A stretch of DNA of 64,000 nucleotides, from contig NZ_RCWE01000016.1 of NCBI RefSeq assembly GCF_018448925.1, positions 41,799-105,798 of the forward strand, written 5' to 3'. A program made the translations under genes and the position numbers. This stretch comes from Photorhabdus akhurstii (GTDB lineage Bacteria > Pseudomonadota > Gammaproteobacteria > Enterobacterales > Enterobacteriaceae). The notes under the pieces were generated by a model. The model was not told the DNA's origin. It saw only the letters and a program-made list of their open reading frames with translations, and made no database searches. Positions 46,563-54,970 of this stretch are shown here, in pieces (the stretch's first letter is position 1; every line of letters starts with the position of its first letter).

Positions 46563-47735
46563 ATGTTTGACTTTGACACCTCGGTTAATCGCCGTGGTAC
46601 TTGGTGTACCCAATGGGACTATGTTGGAGATCGTTTTGGTGTTGATGATCTTCTCCCTTTTACCATCTCTGATATGGATTTTGCTACCGCTCCCTGTGTG
46701 ATTCAGGCGTTGCAGAAACGCTTGGATCATGGCGTGTTCGGTTACAGTCGTTGGCAGCATGAAGAATTTCTTAGTGCTATTCATCATTGGTACCAGCAAC
46801 GTTTTAATTGCGAAATTAATACAAATTGGGTGGTTTATGGTCCTTCTGTAATTTACATGGTATCGCAATTAATCCGTATTTGGTCTAAACCTGGTGAAAA
46901 TATCGTTGTTCACACTCCTGCTTATGATGGTTTTTATAAAGTTATTCAGGGGAACAAGCGGCGGTTGCTTCCTTGCTCACTTGAGAAACAAGGCAATAAC
47001 TGGGTGTGCGATATGAATCAACTTGAAACTTTGCTATCCCAACCAGAAACCAAAATATTATTACTGTGCAACCCACACAACCCAACAGGCAAAGCCTGGA
47101 GTCACTCTGAACTTAAAACGATGTCTGAGCTGTGTGAGCGTTATAATGTTAACGTCATCAGCGATGAAATTCATATGGACATGACTTTGAGAGACACAAA
47201 ACATATTCCCTGGAGTGAAGTTGCCACGACGCATTGGGCATTAATAACCTCTGCATCCAAATCATTTAACCTTCCTGCCCTTACGGGTGCTTATGGTTTT
47301 ATTAATGATGATCATAGCCGTGCGGCATATACTCATCAACTAACGCAGAGTGATGGATTATCTTCTCCTGCTATTTTAGCGATATCAGCCTATATTACAG
47401 CTTACCGGGAGGGACATATCTGGCTTGATGAACTGCGCAATTACTTGAGTGATAACTTGAATTATGTGGCACAGGAACTGAATGCTGCATTTCCACAATT
47501 GAACTGGCAGCCACCACAGGCAACTTATTTGGCTTGGATAGACCTGCGTAATCTGAATATTGATGATGATAAATTGCAGCAGATACTTATCCATGAAGAG
47601 AAAATTGCCATTATGCCGGGTAAAATTTATGGTGAAGCTGGTAAGGGATTTCTTCGTTTTAATACAGGATGCCCCTGTAGTAAAGTTGAATTGGGAATTC
47701 AAAAATTGATCTCAGCATTGAGAAAACTTTGCTGA
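46563..47735 (+). CDS. malY: MalY, PLP-dependent beta C-S lyase
   Basis: A 390-residue fold-type I PLP enzyme, E. coli MalY length. The PLP lysine is in SASKSFNLPALTGAYGF, with CNPHNPTGKAW and VISDEIHMDM upstream. It cleaves cystathionine-type C-S bonds and in E. coli also represses MalT. AAGGAAG precedes ATG 46563, 11 nt after the malX remnant. With malX dead, it probably persists for its lyase or regulatory role. Confidence 0.93.
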   Translation: MFDFDTSVNRRGTWCTQWDYVGDRFGVDDLLPFTISDMDFATAPCVIQALQKRLDHGVFGYSRWQHEEFLSAIHHWYQQRFNCEINTNWVVYGPSVIYMVSQLIRIWSKPGENIVVHTPAYDGFYKVIQGNKRRLLPCSLEKQGNNWVCDMNQLETLLSQPETKILLLCNPHNPTGKAWSHSELKTMSELCERYNVNVISDEIHMDMTLRDTKHIPWSEVATTHWALITSASKSFNLPALTGAYGFINDDHSRAAYTHQLTQSDGLSSPAILAISAYITAYREGHIWLDELRNYLSDNLNYVAQELNAAFPQLNWQPPQATYLAWIDLRNLNIDDDKLQQILIHEEKIAIMPGKIYGEAGKGFLRFNTGCPCSKVELGIQKLISALRKLC

Positions 47736-48172
47736 AAATAGTTAATACTGGCAGATAAACTATTGCCATTATATTTTCAGTCAGCCGATAATTTAATGAG
47801 AACCGGGACAGTTAGCTACACCGACGATATATCTTAAAGGGAAGAGCATGAGATGACGATAGCGATTGAACATGTGCAGGACATTCAATTAACCCACATT
47901 GAAGCGTTGGCTCAACTGGTAACTGGTTAGAGATACGCGCCTGCGCCGTGAATGACAAGGAAGTGTATTAGATTAAGGATGCGATCGGTAAGGCTCCAGT
48001 TGGCCCTAGTATTGTGGGTATGCGCCACGGTAGATCAATAAGAACATCGGAAGATCTGGTGATTGTGAACTTCCTTTCTAAATCTAGTCATTAAATGTTG
48101 AATCTAGTTTTTGAGGGAAGTTCATTTATAATTTCATTAGCTATTCTTCAAAAGAATAGGATTGAAAATAAC
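47736..48172. other. Region of remnants between malY and the effector array
   Basis: A 25-codon plus-strand frame at 47853-47930 (MTIAIEHVQDIQLTHIEALA at its start) has a fair ribosome site and reads like the first residues of a GNAT acetyltransferase cut short. From 47971 a degenerate copy of the plus-strand gene tail seen at 50171, 51364 and 55621 follows (IKDAIGKAPVG) with a decayed hairpin. No intact gene. Confidence 0.4.
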
Positions 48173-48520
48173 TCATGTCTTTTTATCTTTTTTTATACCG
48201 CACGGCATAACTCCTTTTTTAAATATAGAAAATATTTCTTCTAATTTAGAGTCTTGATTAAAAGAGAATAAATATCGATAAATGCTTGTTATATTTAACC
48301 TGTTATTACATTTGTCATTTACTTCATTTAGAAAGTTATCGTACTCTATGTTATCAACTAACCCTTGTTTCTTTCTTATAAGATATAGTTTTCTTTTTCT
48401 CATATTTTCTTTAACTTGATCCTGGGTCGATATTTTTATTCTGTCAAGGATATCCTTTTTTTGCTGTTTTATAATCCTCATGAAGATAAAACTCGGATAC
48501 CAGATCAGAGAAAAAATCAC
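48173..48520 (-). CDS. Hypothetical protein in the orphan toxin/immunity array
   Basis: A 115-residue frame starting at GTG 48520 (GGAG just upstream, overlapping the stop of the preceding small frame). A hydrophobic N-terminus (IFSLIWYPSFIFM) is followed by a very basic, charged stretch and LYLIRKKQGLVDNIEYDNFL. No family recognised. It may be half of an immunity gene broken from the frame at 48517-48666. Confidence 0.4.
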   Translation of the reverse strand: MIFSLIWYPSFIFMRIIKQQKKDILDRIKISTQDQVKENMRKRKLYLIRKKQGLVDNIEYDNFLNEVNDKCNNRLNITSIYRYLFSFNQDSKLEEIFSIFKKGVMPCGIKKDKKT

Positions 48521-48666
48521 TCCAAACCATATAAGTTACATGGTACGTCTTGATCGAAAAGAAGCTTTAATGCCCTATCTTTATTATGAATAATTTCATA
48601 TTCATTAAATTCTTCAATAGAACCGGATAAAAAATCCGAACTTTTAAAGAATTCAACAGGTTCCAT
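48517..48666 (-). CDS. Small hypothetical, probably immunity-gene fragment
   Basis: A 49-residue frame (MEPVEFFKSSDFLSGSIEEF at its start, ending CNLYGLE). Its stop overlaps the GTG of the next frame, and stops lie close upstream. The acidic composition resembles immunity proteins. It is probably part of a broken toxin/immunity module. Confidence 0.35.
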   Translation of the reverse strand: MEPVEFFKSSDFLSGSIEEFNEYEIIHNKDRALKLLFDQDVPCNLYGLE

Positions 48667-48744
48667 ATAAAAATTTATTATCTCACCCAGATTAAATTAT
48701 CCTAAAATTTTACTCCAGAGATCAAAGATGCTTTGTCTTACTTT

Positions 48745-48905
48745 TTAATTTACGTCTTCCCCCTGAATATTAGTGTTATACCTATCTTTGGATTTAATAA
48801 TATTGCTATTCTCCATATCTTTTTTAGCTATATTTTGGATGTTAGATACTTGTTTCGATATGGTATTAATTGATTGATGTAGATTTATTTTATCCAGAGC
48901 ATTGC
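48745..48905 (-). pseudogene. Toxin-tip remnant
   Basis: An open minus-strand stretch without start codon reads ALDKINLHQSINTISKQVSN and ends KDRYNTNIQGEDVN. It lies immediately upstream of the small immunity-like fragments and probably is the end of a displaced toxin domain. Family unknown. Confidence 0.35.
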
Positions 48906-49211
48906 ATCAGTATATCCGTGATTACCTTGATGCCTTGCCATTGCACTAATCCGTCGGCGTGGCATGGGTATTCACCTCGGTAAGAAAGAATCCCGCCGGA
49001 AGTGATTCCGGCTTTTTGCTGTTTCAGAAAGAAAACAGAATAAAATAGCTAAAATATATCCTATGTATATATTTAATATGAATTTTATATTTTTCTGTAT
49101 TATTACTTTTTTTATCTTCTTATTTATTTTATATTTTTGTGGTTTTAAGTTATATATTTAATATATAATATCAATCTTGTAAAATATTTATTTTAAGCAT
49201 AAAAATAACAA

Positions 49212-49245
49212 AGCCGAAAGATCACGGGGATCTTCCCGGCTTTTT
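49212..49245 (-). terminator. Module-separating hairpin, copy 1
   Basis: AGCCGAAAGATC ... GATCTTCCCGGCT, preceded by ATAAAAATAACAA. It lies directly after the stop at 49255 on the minus strand and is followed by T-rich sequence there. Same family as the hairpins at 50232, 51443, 52268, 52934, 53895, 54922 and 55682. Confidence 0.75.
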
Positions 49246-49254
49246 ACTATTAGC

Positions 49255-49917
49255 TTAGGGTAATTTTATTTTCCCTTTTTTGAAATTAACTTTAATGTCG
49301 TACTTAAAATCTACACAATAGTGATTCAAGACTTCATCTAATTTAATTAGTTTTATTCCTTTGATATTTTCTTTAATTAGTCTGTTAGCGACTTTTTCTG
49401 ACATAAAGATAAATCCTGCTAATAAAGTAGTCCGTATTGAAAAAATATCATAATTTAATGATTCATTATGAAAAGATAATTTATGAGGAATTAAATTTCC
49501 ATATTTATCTTTTTCCAATATTGAATATTTTTCATTTATAAATAACTCCTTGTCAGTAAAAAAAAGATAATTTAATGAGTTATTGATAATTTTTCCATCT
49601 TTAATAGATGTCGCAATTAATTTTTTTAAAACATGATCACTTAATTTAAACTCATTGATAATATCGAAAAATCTATCAGATAGGATATGAGCCATATTGT
49701 GTTGATAATAATTTAACCCTAATTTTCCAATATTTTTATTACATAACAAATATAAAGTGTCAGGGCATTCCTTATCTAATAGATAATAAGGTATATCATG
49801 CTTGGAACCTTCATAATCCCATTTTTCATTAATTTGCTTTTCGGTATCTACTATAGCATGAAGATATCTTGGCATTAGTGAAGAATTATAATCGTTCATT
49901 AATACATAATAATTCAT
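49255..49917 (-). CDS. Putative immunity protein (Imm11/Imm43-like)
   Basis: A 220-residue soluble protein. MNYYVLMNDYN at the start and NMAHILSDRFFDIINEFKLS in the middle resemble immunity proteins of the DUF1629 type (tentative). I take ATG 49917, which overlaps the stop of a short upstream frame ending TTKCGILN (TAATG); that frame is probably the last piece of its toxin. The toxin itself is otherwise lost. Terminated by the hairpin at 49212. Confidence 0.5.
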   Translation of the reverse strand: MNYYVLMNDYNSSLMPRYLHAIVDTEKQINEKWDYEGSKHDIPYYLLDKECPDTLYLLCNKNIGKLGLNYYQHNMAHILSDRFFDIINEFKLSDHVLKKLIATSIKDGKIINNSLNYLFFTDKELFINEKYSILEKDKYGNLIPHKLSFHNESLNYDIFSIRTTLLAGFIFMSEKVANRLIKENIKGIKLIKLDEVLNHYCVDFKYDIKVNFKKGKIKLP

Positions 49918-49972
49918 TAATTTAATATCCCACATTTGGTTGTAGACACTTGACCAGACCATATTTTATTTT

Positions 49973-50110
49973 TCATATCCATCTGATTATTGTTTTTAAA
50001 ATCATATTTTCTTCATATGGATGAAAAGCATCATTAAGAATCATTCCAATTATATTGTCCTGCTCATGGATAAAGAAAATTTCATTTTCTAAGAAATATA
50101 ACCTTGACAA
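49973..50110 (-). pseudogene. Fragments of an older toxin/immunity module
   Basis: A minus-strand stretch reads LYFLENEIFFIHEQDNIIGM and ends IIRWI, like the C-terminal part of an immunity protein. It is followed in another frame by MKNKIWSGQVSTTKCGILN, a toxin-like tail. Neither has a full gene. Confidence 0.4.
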
Positions 50111-50170
50111 TAAACTGGATTTTTTTAAGACGGAATTAAACCATTGGATTCATTCTCTTATAAATATACC

Positions 50171-50262
50171 ATCGATAAGCTCCAATCGGCGCTGGCTTAC
50201 CGTGGGTATGTGCCAAAATAGATCATAACAAGGCCGCAAGATCATGGAGGATCTTTCTGGCC
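50171..50262 (+). repeat. Plus-strand gene tail plus hairpin, full copy 1
   Basis: Reads IDKLQSALAYRGYVPK and stops at 50221, then GATCATAACAAGG and the hairpin GGCCGCAAGATC / GATCTTTCTGGCC. Nearly the same as 55621-55712, including the preceding CATTCTCTTATAAATATA. It ends the coding direction opposite to the toxin genes. Confidence 0.8.
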
Positions 50263-50358
50263 TTGATTGTTTATCTATACATCGATATTATTCTATTACC
50301 TTTAAATATCATCCACGTTGCTTTCGTCAAAATACCATATTAAAAAATCGTTAAACGT

Positions 50359-50733
50359 TTACCATCGTGGGCTTATTTTGCCTTTCATAAAAGTATCATA
50401 TTCGGATAGATTAAAATCATAAACTGAACCATTCTTCTTGTTAAATAAATACATACCCTCACTTTCATCTGAAGTTAAAGGAATATATTCATCAGGTAAA
50501 TCATATCTATCTTTTACATAATAAAATTGCTCTTTTATATCATCAATATCTAATAAGTCAGCTATTGGTTTGGGACTGATCAGATCGCAATATATTTCCT
50601 GATAGAAAGATGAGAACTCTGATGAAAGGTCTATATCCAGAGAATGTATAGTATCAATACAATTAATTTTATCCTCTCTTAAGATATACGAACCTTTGGA
50701 CTTAATATAATTACTTACTTTTTCTGGTATCAT
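50359..50733 (-). CDS. SUKH/SMI1-type immunity protein for the LHH toxin
   Basis: A 124-residue acidic protein: IPEKVSNYIKSKGSYILRED at the start, then DDIKEQFYYVKDRYDLPDEY and FNKKNGSVYDFNLSEYDTFM, a SMI1/KNR4 (SUKH) pattern of nuclease immunity proteins. GGAGG 6 nt before ATG 50733 fixes the start; the longer frame is unsupported. It begins 2 nt after the stop of the LHH nuclease tip, its evident partner. Confidence 0.75.
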   Translation of the reverse strand: MIPEKVSNYIKSKGSYILREDKINCIDTIHSLDIDLSSEFSSFYQEIYCDLISPKPIADLLDIDDIKEQFYYVKDRYDLPDEYIPLTSDESEGMYLFNKKNGSVYDFNLSEYDTFMKGKISPRW

Positions 50734-50735
50734 GA

Positions 50736-51275
50736 TCAGCCTCCACATTTAGTATTCCTGCGATCTAACTTTTGTCTAGCTCTTTCTTCGCAATATTGTT
50801 TCCTGTCGGCATCGAATGCTTTTCTATCGACTGGGTAATCAGGGTGTTGTTTATTTCCATAAGGGTGTAATGCTTCTTTTCCTTTGCCACTACGTGCTCT
50901 ATGGGTGATATTACTAACTTCAAACAAAGCCCCCCTGGCATCTTGACGTGAATGATGCAGATTTAGTTGAGCAGGTTTACCATCCTTTATTACATAAGGT
51001 GTACCTCCCATCATTGTACGCTGTAAGTTAGTTTTCCCTTTGACTTTTAGATCCCAATCAATTTGTTGTTGATAAACATCATATGTATAGCCGGTCCCTT
51101 TATTTGCAGTCGAAGTCCATGAAACTTTATCTACAAAGAACTGATTCAACCCCAGAGGGTCAATCCAATTGACTGGATCATGGATATAGCTATACGGATT
51201 AAATCCACCCAGCAGCCCAATCGGGTCGGCACAGAGATATTGCCCGGTCTCGTTACTTATCCTTTGCAGCGCTTT
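50736..51275 (-). pseudogene. Displaced Rhs tip: LHH-type HNH/EndoVII nuclease
   Basis: An Rhs C-terminus without the rest of the protein. From about 51262 it reads ETGQYLCADPIGLLGGFNPY, then YIHDPVNWIDPLGL, the junction seen in the full Rhs. The toxin (residues after GLNQFFVDK) has GTPYVIKDGKPAQLNLHHSR and ALFEVSNITHR, the LHH motif of an HNH/Endonuclease VII-fold DNase, and ends RRNTKCGG. The frame is open to the end, but it has no proper start codon or ribosome site, so expression requires recombination into an rhs gene. An intron-like fragment abuts its left junction. Confidence 0.8.
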
Positions 51276-51291
51276 ACGCCAAACACCCGAG

Positions 51292-51362
51292 GTAGGAGCC
51301 GGATGCGTTAGTAGCGCACGTCCGGATCTGTGCGGGGGAGCCGGTAACGGCTATTCCTACTG
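51292..51362 (+). other. Group II intron 3' end remnant (domains V-VI)
   Basis: GAGCCGGATGCG TTAG then CGCACGTCCGGATC folds as the domain V hairpin typical of bacterial group II introns, and GGAGCCGGTAACGGCTATTCCTAC resembles domain VI with the branch-point region. No reverse-transcriptase gene or 5' end is present. It sits between the LHH tip junction and the gene tail beginning at 51364. Confidence 0.6.
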
Positions 51363-51363
51363 C

Positions 51364-51471
51364 GACCGATCAAAGATGCGATCGCTAAGCTTCAATCTGC
51401 TCTGGCTTACCGTGGGTATTCGCCAAGATAGATCATAAATAAGGCCGGAAGATCATGGGGATCTTTCCGGC
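51364..51471 (+). repeat. Plus-strand gene tail plus hairpin, full copy 2
   Basis: Begins directly at the intron-like 3' end and reads RPIKDAIAKLQSALAYRGYS then PR and stop, followed by GATCATAAATAAGG and the hairpin GCCGGAAGATC / GATCTTTCCGGC with seven T. The best-preserved copy of the tail. Confidence 0.8.
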
Positions 51472-51481
51472 TTTTTTTAAT

Positions 51482-51817
51482 TTATTTAAACTTAAAAGGA
51501 TGAAGTGCTTCTTTGAATATTTCTTGTAATACACTTTCGTTCATTTTATTTATACTTTTCTCTTGATCATCATTGATTTTTTTCATGACAAAATTTTCGT
51601 TATTAATATTCCTCTTACTATAAAATTCTCTGGCTGCTTTTCCAAAGCAATCAATGTCAATTAATTTATCAAAAAAACTATTAATTGAATAACTGCTTGC
51701 ATATTGTAGTGATTCATTTTCTTCACAAGAAAATTTAACGTACATTATTAGTTTTTTCAATGCATTAACTTCATCCTGTGTAATATCTATAGTTTTACTT
51801 TCTATATATTCAACCAC
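51482..51817 (-). CDS. Putative immunity protein for the ART-HYD1-like toxin
   Basis: A 111-residue charged, probably alpha-helical protein (VEYIESKTIDITQDEVNALK near the start, KRNINNENFVMKKINDDQEK later). I choose GTG 51817 with GGAG 8 nt upstream; it overlaps the toxin stop by 8 nt. Family not recognised. Position gives the role. Confidence 0.6.
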   Translation of the reverse strand: MVEYIESKTIDITQDEVNALKKLIMYVKFSCEENESLQYASSYSINSFFDKLIDIDCFGKAAREFYSKRNINNENFVMKKINDDQEKSINKMNESVLQEIFKEALHPFKFK

Positions 51818-52250
51818 CGCATTTACTCCTAGCATCGAGTTGGTTATTAGTCATTTTATTACGTGTTTCATAATCTAAATATGACACAATAGAATATGGA
51901 TTTTTTCCGGCATGTAAAATTTCCTTCATTTTCAATTTTCCTGAATGAATATATTCAAACTCAGAAACTTTATTAATATTATTCAGTTGTACAGAATCAG
52001 CTTTAAATATAATCGCGTAATCACCACGTCCCACATACTTAGGATTATTGATGAGGAGATTTCGTGTAACATTATCAGGTGTCATAAGTATGTCGGTTAC
52101 ATAGACTTTTCCCTGACTATTAGGATTAAGAACGCCGGTTTTCATTATACTGTCAAAACCAGCTTTATCCGTATAATGGATAAAAGTATTTTCACCAAGT
52201 AACCCAAGTAGGTCATCCAATTGACCGGATCATGGACATATCTGTATGCC
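51810..52250 (-). pseudogene. Displaced Rhs tip: HYD1-type ADP-ribosyltransferase-like toxin
   Basis: After the Rhs junction (HDPVNW) one base is missing compared with the other copies (ATT reads AT), and the frame continues LLGLLGENTFIHYTDKAGFD then SIMKTGVLNPNSQGKVYVTD. The HYT and following pattern match the HYD1-signature ADP-ribosyltransferase toxin domain; GRGDYAIIFKAD follows. It ends DARSKCGG, and the immunity gene starts over its stop. The frameshift and the missing N-terminal Rhs make it silent as it stands. Confidence 0.65.
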
Positions 52251-52298
52251 AAGATAGATCATCAGAAAGCCGGAAGATCTCGTGGGATCTTTTCGGCT
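52235..52298 (+). repeat. Short copy of gene tail plus hairpin, copy 3
   Basis: Only the end of the tail remains (CCAAGATAGATCATCAG), joined to the Rhs junction (GACCGGATCATGGACATA) and followed by AGCCGGAAGATC / GATCTTTTCGGCT. The same arrangement occurs at 54894. Confidence 0.75.
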
Positions 52299-52305
52299 AT
52301 TTATA

Positions 52306-52698
52306 TTATTTAGTCCATCGTACATCCCAATGCGGTGTAATATCCTCTATTACCATTGTTCTGGTAGAACAATGGAGGTAAAAGTCATCATTTTTTATTG
52401 TAATTTCTGTTTTTTCCTTCGTTGATTCAATAATGGGAGCACATTCAAATGCAACTCCTCCCCCATTAATTTCCAATACAGAAACATCAATACATGTCAA
52501 TGTGATCATAAAACAATTAAACTTTTTCCTCCTCCATTTTTCTGGAATAACGTTTGGTATATTTTTGCTACAGAAAAAAAGTTTTAATCTAGATGTGTCA
52601 TAATATAAAAATTGTTCAAATTCAATATGTTCCATCGATAGTTCATTATTAAATATGAACTTAATTTTTTCTTTAAAAATAGCATGATCAAACCACAT
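52306..52698 (-). CDS. Putative immunity protein (Imm50-like), copy 1
   Basis: A 130-residue protein. The pattern FEQFLYYDTSRLKLFFC, then VIPEKWRRKKFNCFMITLTC resembles immunity family 50 as I recall it and is related to the product at 52972. GAGG 7 nt before ATG 52698 supports the start. It follows the toxin fragment at 52708 by 9 nt. Confidence 0.55.
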   Translation of the reverse strand: MWFDHAIFKEKIKFIFNNELSMEHIEFEQFLYYDTSRLKLFFCSKNIPNVIPEKWRRKKFNCFMITLTCIDVSVLEINGGGVAFECAPIIESTKEKTEITIKNDDFYLHCSTRTMVIEDITPHWDVRWTK

Positions 52699-52707
52699 TT
52701 ATTTGCC

Positions 52708-52877
52708 TCAAGGAAAATTATAATGTTCTGGTAATCCATCGACACTTTTGTTTCTAAATCCATCTCCAGACTCAGGATTATATTCTCTAGGATTAAAATG
52801 AGGCCCCTGATTTCCAGGAGTCCCCGGTGGGCCATATATATGCCTTGCTGAATGTTCCTGTATTACTATTTTATTCC
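52708..52877 (-). pseudogene. Displaced nuclease-like toxin tip, C-terminal fragment
   Basis: Only the last about 55 residues remain: NKIVIQEHSARHIYGPPGTP, then NQGPHFNPREYNPE and the end GLPEHYNFP. The same key points (QEHS..H, PHFN.R, HYNF) occur in the tip at 53362, so both belong to one toxin family, probably an HNH/Endonuclease VII-like nuclease judged by the clustered His. No start or junction remains. Confidence 0.65.
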
Positions 52878-52933
52878 TTTATTTATATTCTTATTTATTT
52901 TATATTTTATCGATTTTAAGCATAAAAATAACA

Positions 52934-52966
52934 AAGCCGGAAAGATCACGGGGATCTTTCCGGCTT
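52934..52966 (-). terminator. Module-separating hairpin, copy 4
   Basis: AAAGCCGGAAAGATC / GATCTTTCCGGCTT, 12-bp perfect stem, preceded by CATAAAAATAACA exactly as at 49199. It lies just beyond the stop of the 52972 gene and is followed by T-rich sequence on the minus strand. Confidence 0.8.
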
Positions 52967-52971
52967 AAACA

Positions 52972-53352
52972 TTATTTACTATATATATCACATCGTTGGA
53001 ACGTTAAGGCTTCCAACTCCAAAGAAACACTCCACTCGTCTCCTTTGAGATTGAAAGAGTAAAAATCACCTTTTTCTAAAAAAATTAATTCAGATGAAGT
53101 GATCTTCTGCCAGTTAACTATTTCAACTTTTCTCAAAAACTGACCAATGATTTTAATAACAATGACATTATAATCTTTCCCCCACACTCCCCATTTAGCG
53201 ACTTCTTTTTCTGGTCTTTGTGTTACATGGATATTTAGTGATACCTGATCTGCTATATCAAGTCCAACTTGTCCAAGAAGAATGTCATCTTTTAATCCTT
53301 CAGGAAAAAGTGAAGTTAAGAATTTGTTATTTATGACTTCAATAATGTTCAT
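52972..53352 (-). CDS. Putative immunity protein (Imm50-like), copy 2
   Basis: A 126-residue protein (IIEVINNKFLTSLFPEGLKD at the start, ending FQRCDIYSK). AGGGAAA precedes ATG 53352. It directly follows the toxin tip at 53362 and shares general pattern and length with the protein at 52306, consistent with paralogous toxin partners. Confidence 0.65.
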   Translation of the reverse strand: MNIIEVINNKFLTSLFPEGLKDDILLGQVGLDIADQVSLNIHVTQRPEKEVAKWGVWGKDYNVIVIKIIGQFLRKVEIVNWQKITSSELIFLEKGDFYSFNLKGDEWSVSLELEALTFQRCDIYSK

Positions 53353-53361
53353 GTTATTTCC

Positions 53362-53850
53362 CTAAAAGTTATAGTGACCATGAGTTCCCGGGACATCACC
53401 TGTATTCAAGTTATCGGGTGGCCTGACGTTAAAATGAGGTTCTGCTCCATGTAAAGGTGCTGCTTTTGCGTGCCCTAAGCTGTGTTCTTGAATAATTACC
53501 GTAGAACCATTTTTATCTTTAAAATGATATTGCCGTGCTTCAATCGCAACGCCTTTGGAATCACGAATAAAATCACCATAACCATCTTTCAATTTAGCTT
53601 TGGATATTTCAAATGGATGCTGACTATTAGGGATTCCCGCATCTCTCTTGGCCTGCCTTAATGCATCACGACGACTTGTGCTTTCATAGGTCGTTTTCTT
53701 GTTCTTAGTCCCTGGACATCCAGCTAACCACAGCGGATCAATCCAATTGACTGGATCATGGACATACCCGTACGGGTTAATGCCACCGCTAAGATTTAGT
53801 GGGTCGGCACAGAGATATTGCCCGGTCCCGTTATTGTAATATCTAAAGCG
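53362..53850 (-). pseudogene. Displaced Rhs tip: HNH/EndoVII-like nuclease, complete domain
   Basis: From about 53850 the frame reads RFRYYNNGTGQYLCADPLNL, GGINPYGYVHDPVNWIDPLW, then the toxin domain (SRRDALRQAKRDAGIPNSQH, YGDFIRDSKGVAIEARQYHF) and the end HGAEPHFNVRPP ... GTHGHYNF. The clustered His near the end suggests an HNH/Endonuclease VII-type nuclease of the kind common in Rhs proteins. The domain is intact but has no start codon of its own; it would be active only if fused to an rhs core. Confidence 0.75.
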
Positions 53851-53894
53851 ATTATAGAGAGTGGATTAGCTAACTGAATGAACAATCCTCCATA

Positions 53895-53924
53895 AGGCCG
53901 GAAGATCACGGGGATTTTTCCGGC
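53895..53924 (-). terminator. Module-separating hairpin, copy 5
   Basis: GGCCGGAAGATC ... GATTTTTCCGGC. It lies between the Rhs-tip fragment and the immunity gene at 53965. Confidence 0.75.
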
Positions 53925-53964
53925 TGATTTCATGGATTATTAATCTCCACTTTAAGACGATACT

Positions 53965-54474
53965 TTATATTTTACTTTTATCAGAACAAGCTATAGATAT
54001 AAATTCTTCAAAATCACTATTTTTATTTAACTTACCAATTTCGAATGCTGGAGCTATATGATTAGAAAAAATAAACATATATCTTGATGCTATTTTTGCA
54101 GCATCAAATCTATTATTTGCCACCTGTTCACCAGTATATATCCCTTCATTGTCTTTCTTTCCAAGAAAAATAGAAAGATCAATATCATAAAAACAAGAAT
54201 AATTTCCACTGTAATCTTCTGAGTTAAACAGCCTGCCATGTATTGACACTACTGCTATAATTTCTTTAGTCGTAGACAATGGATAATTAGCTCTAGAGAT
54301 AAATATATCATTACGAAAGAAAGCGTCTTCTACTAAAAAATGCTCCTCCTCATTAGATATATCAGCTAAAACACTTGGAGATACATCATACATGTTGTTT
54401 TTCATAGTAAACCAACCTGCCGGAATATGAAAGCATTCTAACGGGTTGTATTTCTGGAAAATATTAATCATCAT
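53965..54474 (-). CDS. Putative immunity protein, paralogue of the Rhs immunity at 55721
   Basis: A 169-residue protein. The core pattern IPAGWFTMKNNMYDVSP and FLVEDAFFRNDIFIS parallels APSGWLIAKNHLIDADL and FLIKDIFFSSNIFYS in the immunity protein at 55721. It overlaps the stop of the orphan tip at 54471 by 4 nt (ATGA). Kept intact although its toxin is frameshifted, fitting protection against siblings or foreign cells. Confidence 0.7.
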   Translation of the reverse strand: MMINIFQKYNPLECFHIPAGWFTMKNNMYDVSPSVLADISNEEEHFLVEDAFFRNDIFISRANYPLSTTKEIIAVVSIHGRLFNSEDYSGNYSCFYDIDLSIFLGKKDNEGIYTGEQVANNRFDAAKIASRYMFIFSNHIAPAFEIGKLNKNSDFEEFISIACSDKSKI

Positions 54475-54900
54475 TTAACCTTTTTCAAATAGCCATAATA
54501 ATCCTGAGCAGAAATAGGATGCCCATGAAATTCATTTGTACTTTTTGTTACTTCAACTCGCATATATTGGGTGGGTTTACCATTGTTATATCCAATATTT
54601 CTCCCAGAATCGTAAATATAATAATCGGAACCTCCTGGTTGAGGAGAATATGTACCTTTTTGCAAGGCTTCTTTTTCTATTATGTTTCTAAATTTAGTTG
54701 CTTGATCACCTGTTATTTTCCCATGCCCAATACTCTCATCCCAATATTGGGCTGCCCCTCCTTTGCTAGAAAGCCCCTTAGCTTCTTCTTGCTCGGTCTT
54801 CCTTCGCTAGTTTGCTTTCTTGCTCTAACGCATTACCACAATCTTTTCCAGCTAACCCCAGCGGGTCAATCCAGTTGACCGGATCATGGACATAGCTGTA
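54471..54900 (-). pseudogene. Displaced Rhs tip, frameshifted paralogue of the main Rhs toxin
   Basis: From 54900: YSYVHDPVNWIDPLGLAGKD, then a frameshift after KEDRARRS; the continuing frame reads EEAKGLSSKGGAAQYWDES, KFRNIIEKEALQKG and ends EFHGHPISAQDYYGYLKKVK. The last 64 residues match the tip of the 1524-residue Rhs (SYYIHDAGSPIGYNNGKPTQ, EFHGHPISQSDYNAYM). Thus a second allele of the same toxin, broken by a small indel. Confidence 0.82.
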
Positions 54901-54951
54901 TACCAAGATAGATCATCAGAAAGCCGGAAGATCTCGTGGGATCTTTCCGGC
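54894..54951 (+). repeat. Short copy of gene tail plus hairpin, copy 6
   Basis: ACCAAGATAGATCATCAGA then AGCCGGAAGATC / GATCTTTCCGGC. As at 52235, the tail is fused straight to the Rhs junction of the displaced tip. Confidence 0.75.
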
Positions 54952-54970
54952 CTATATATTGTATTAGATA

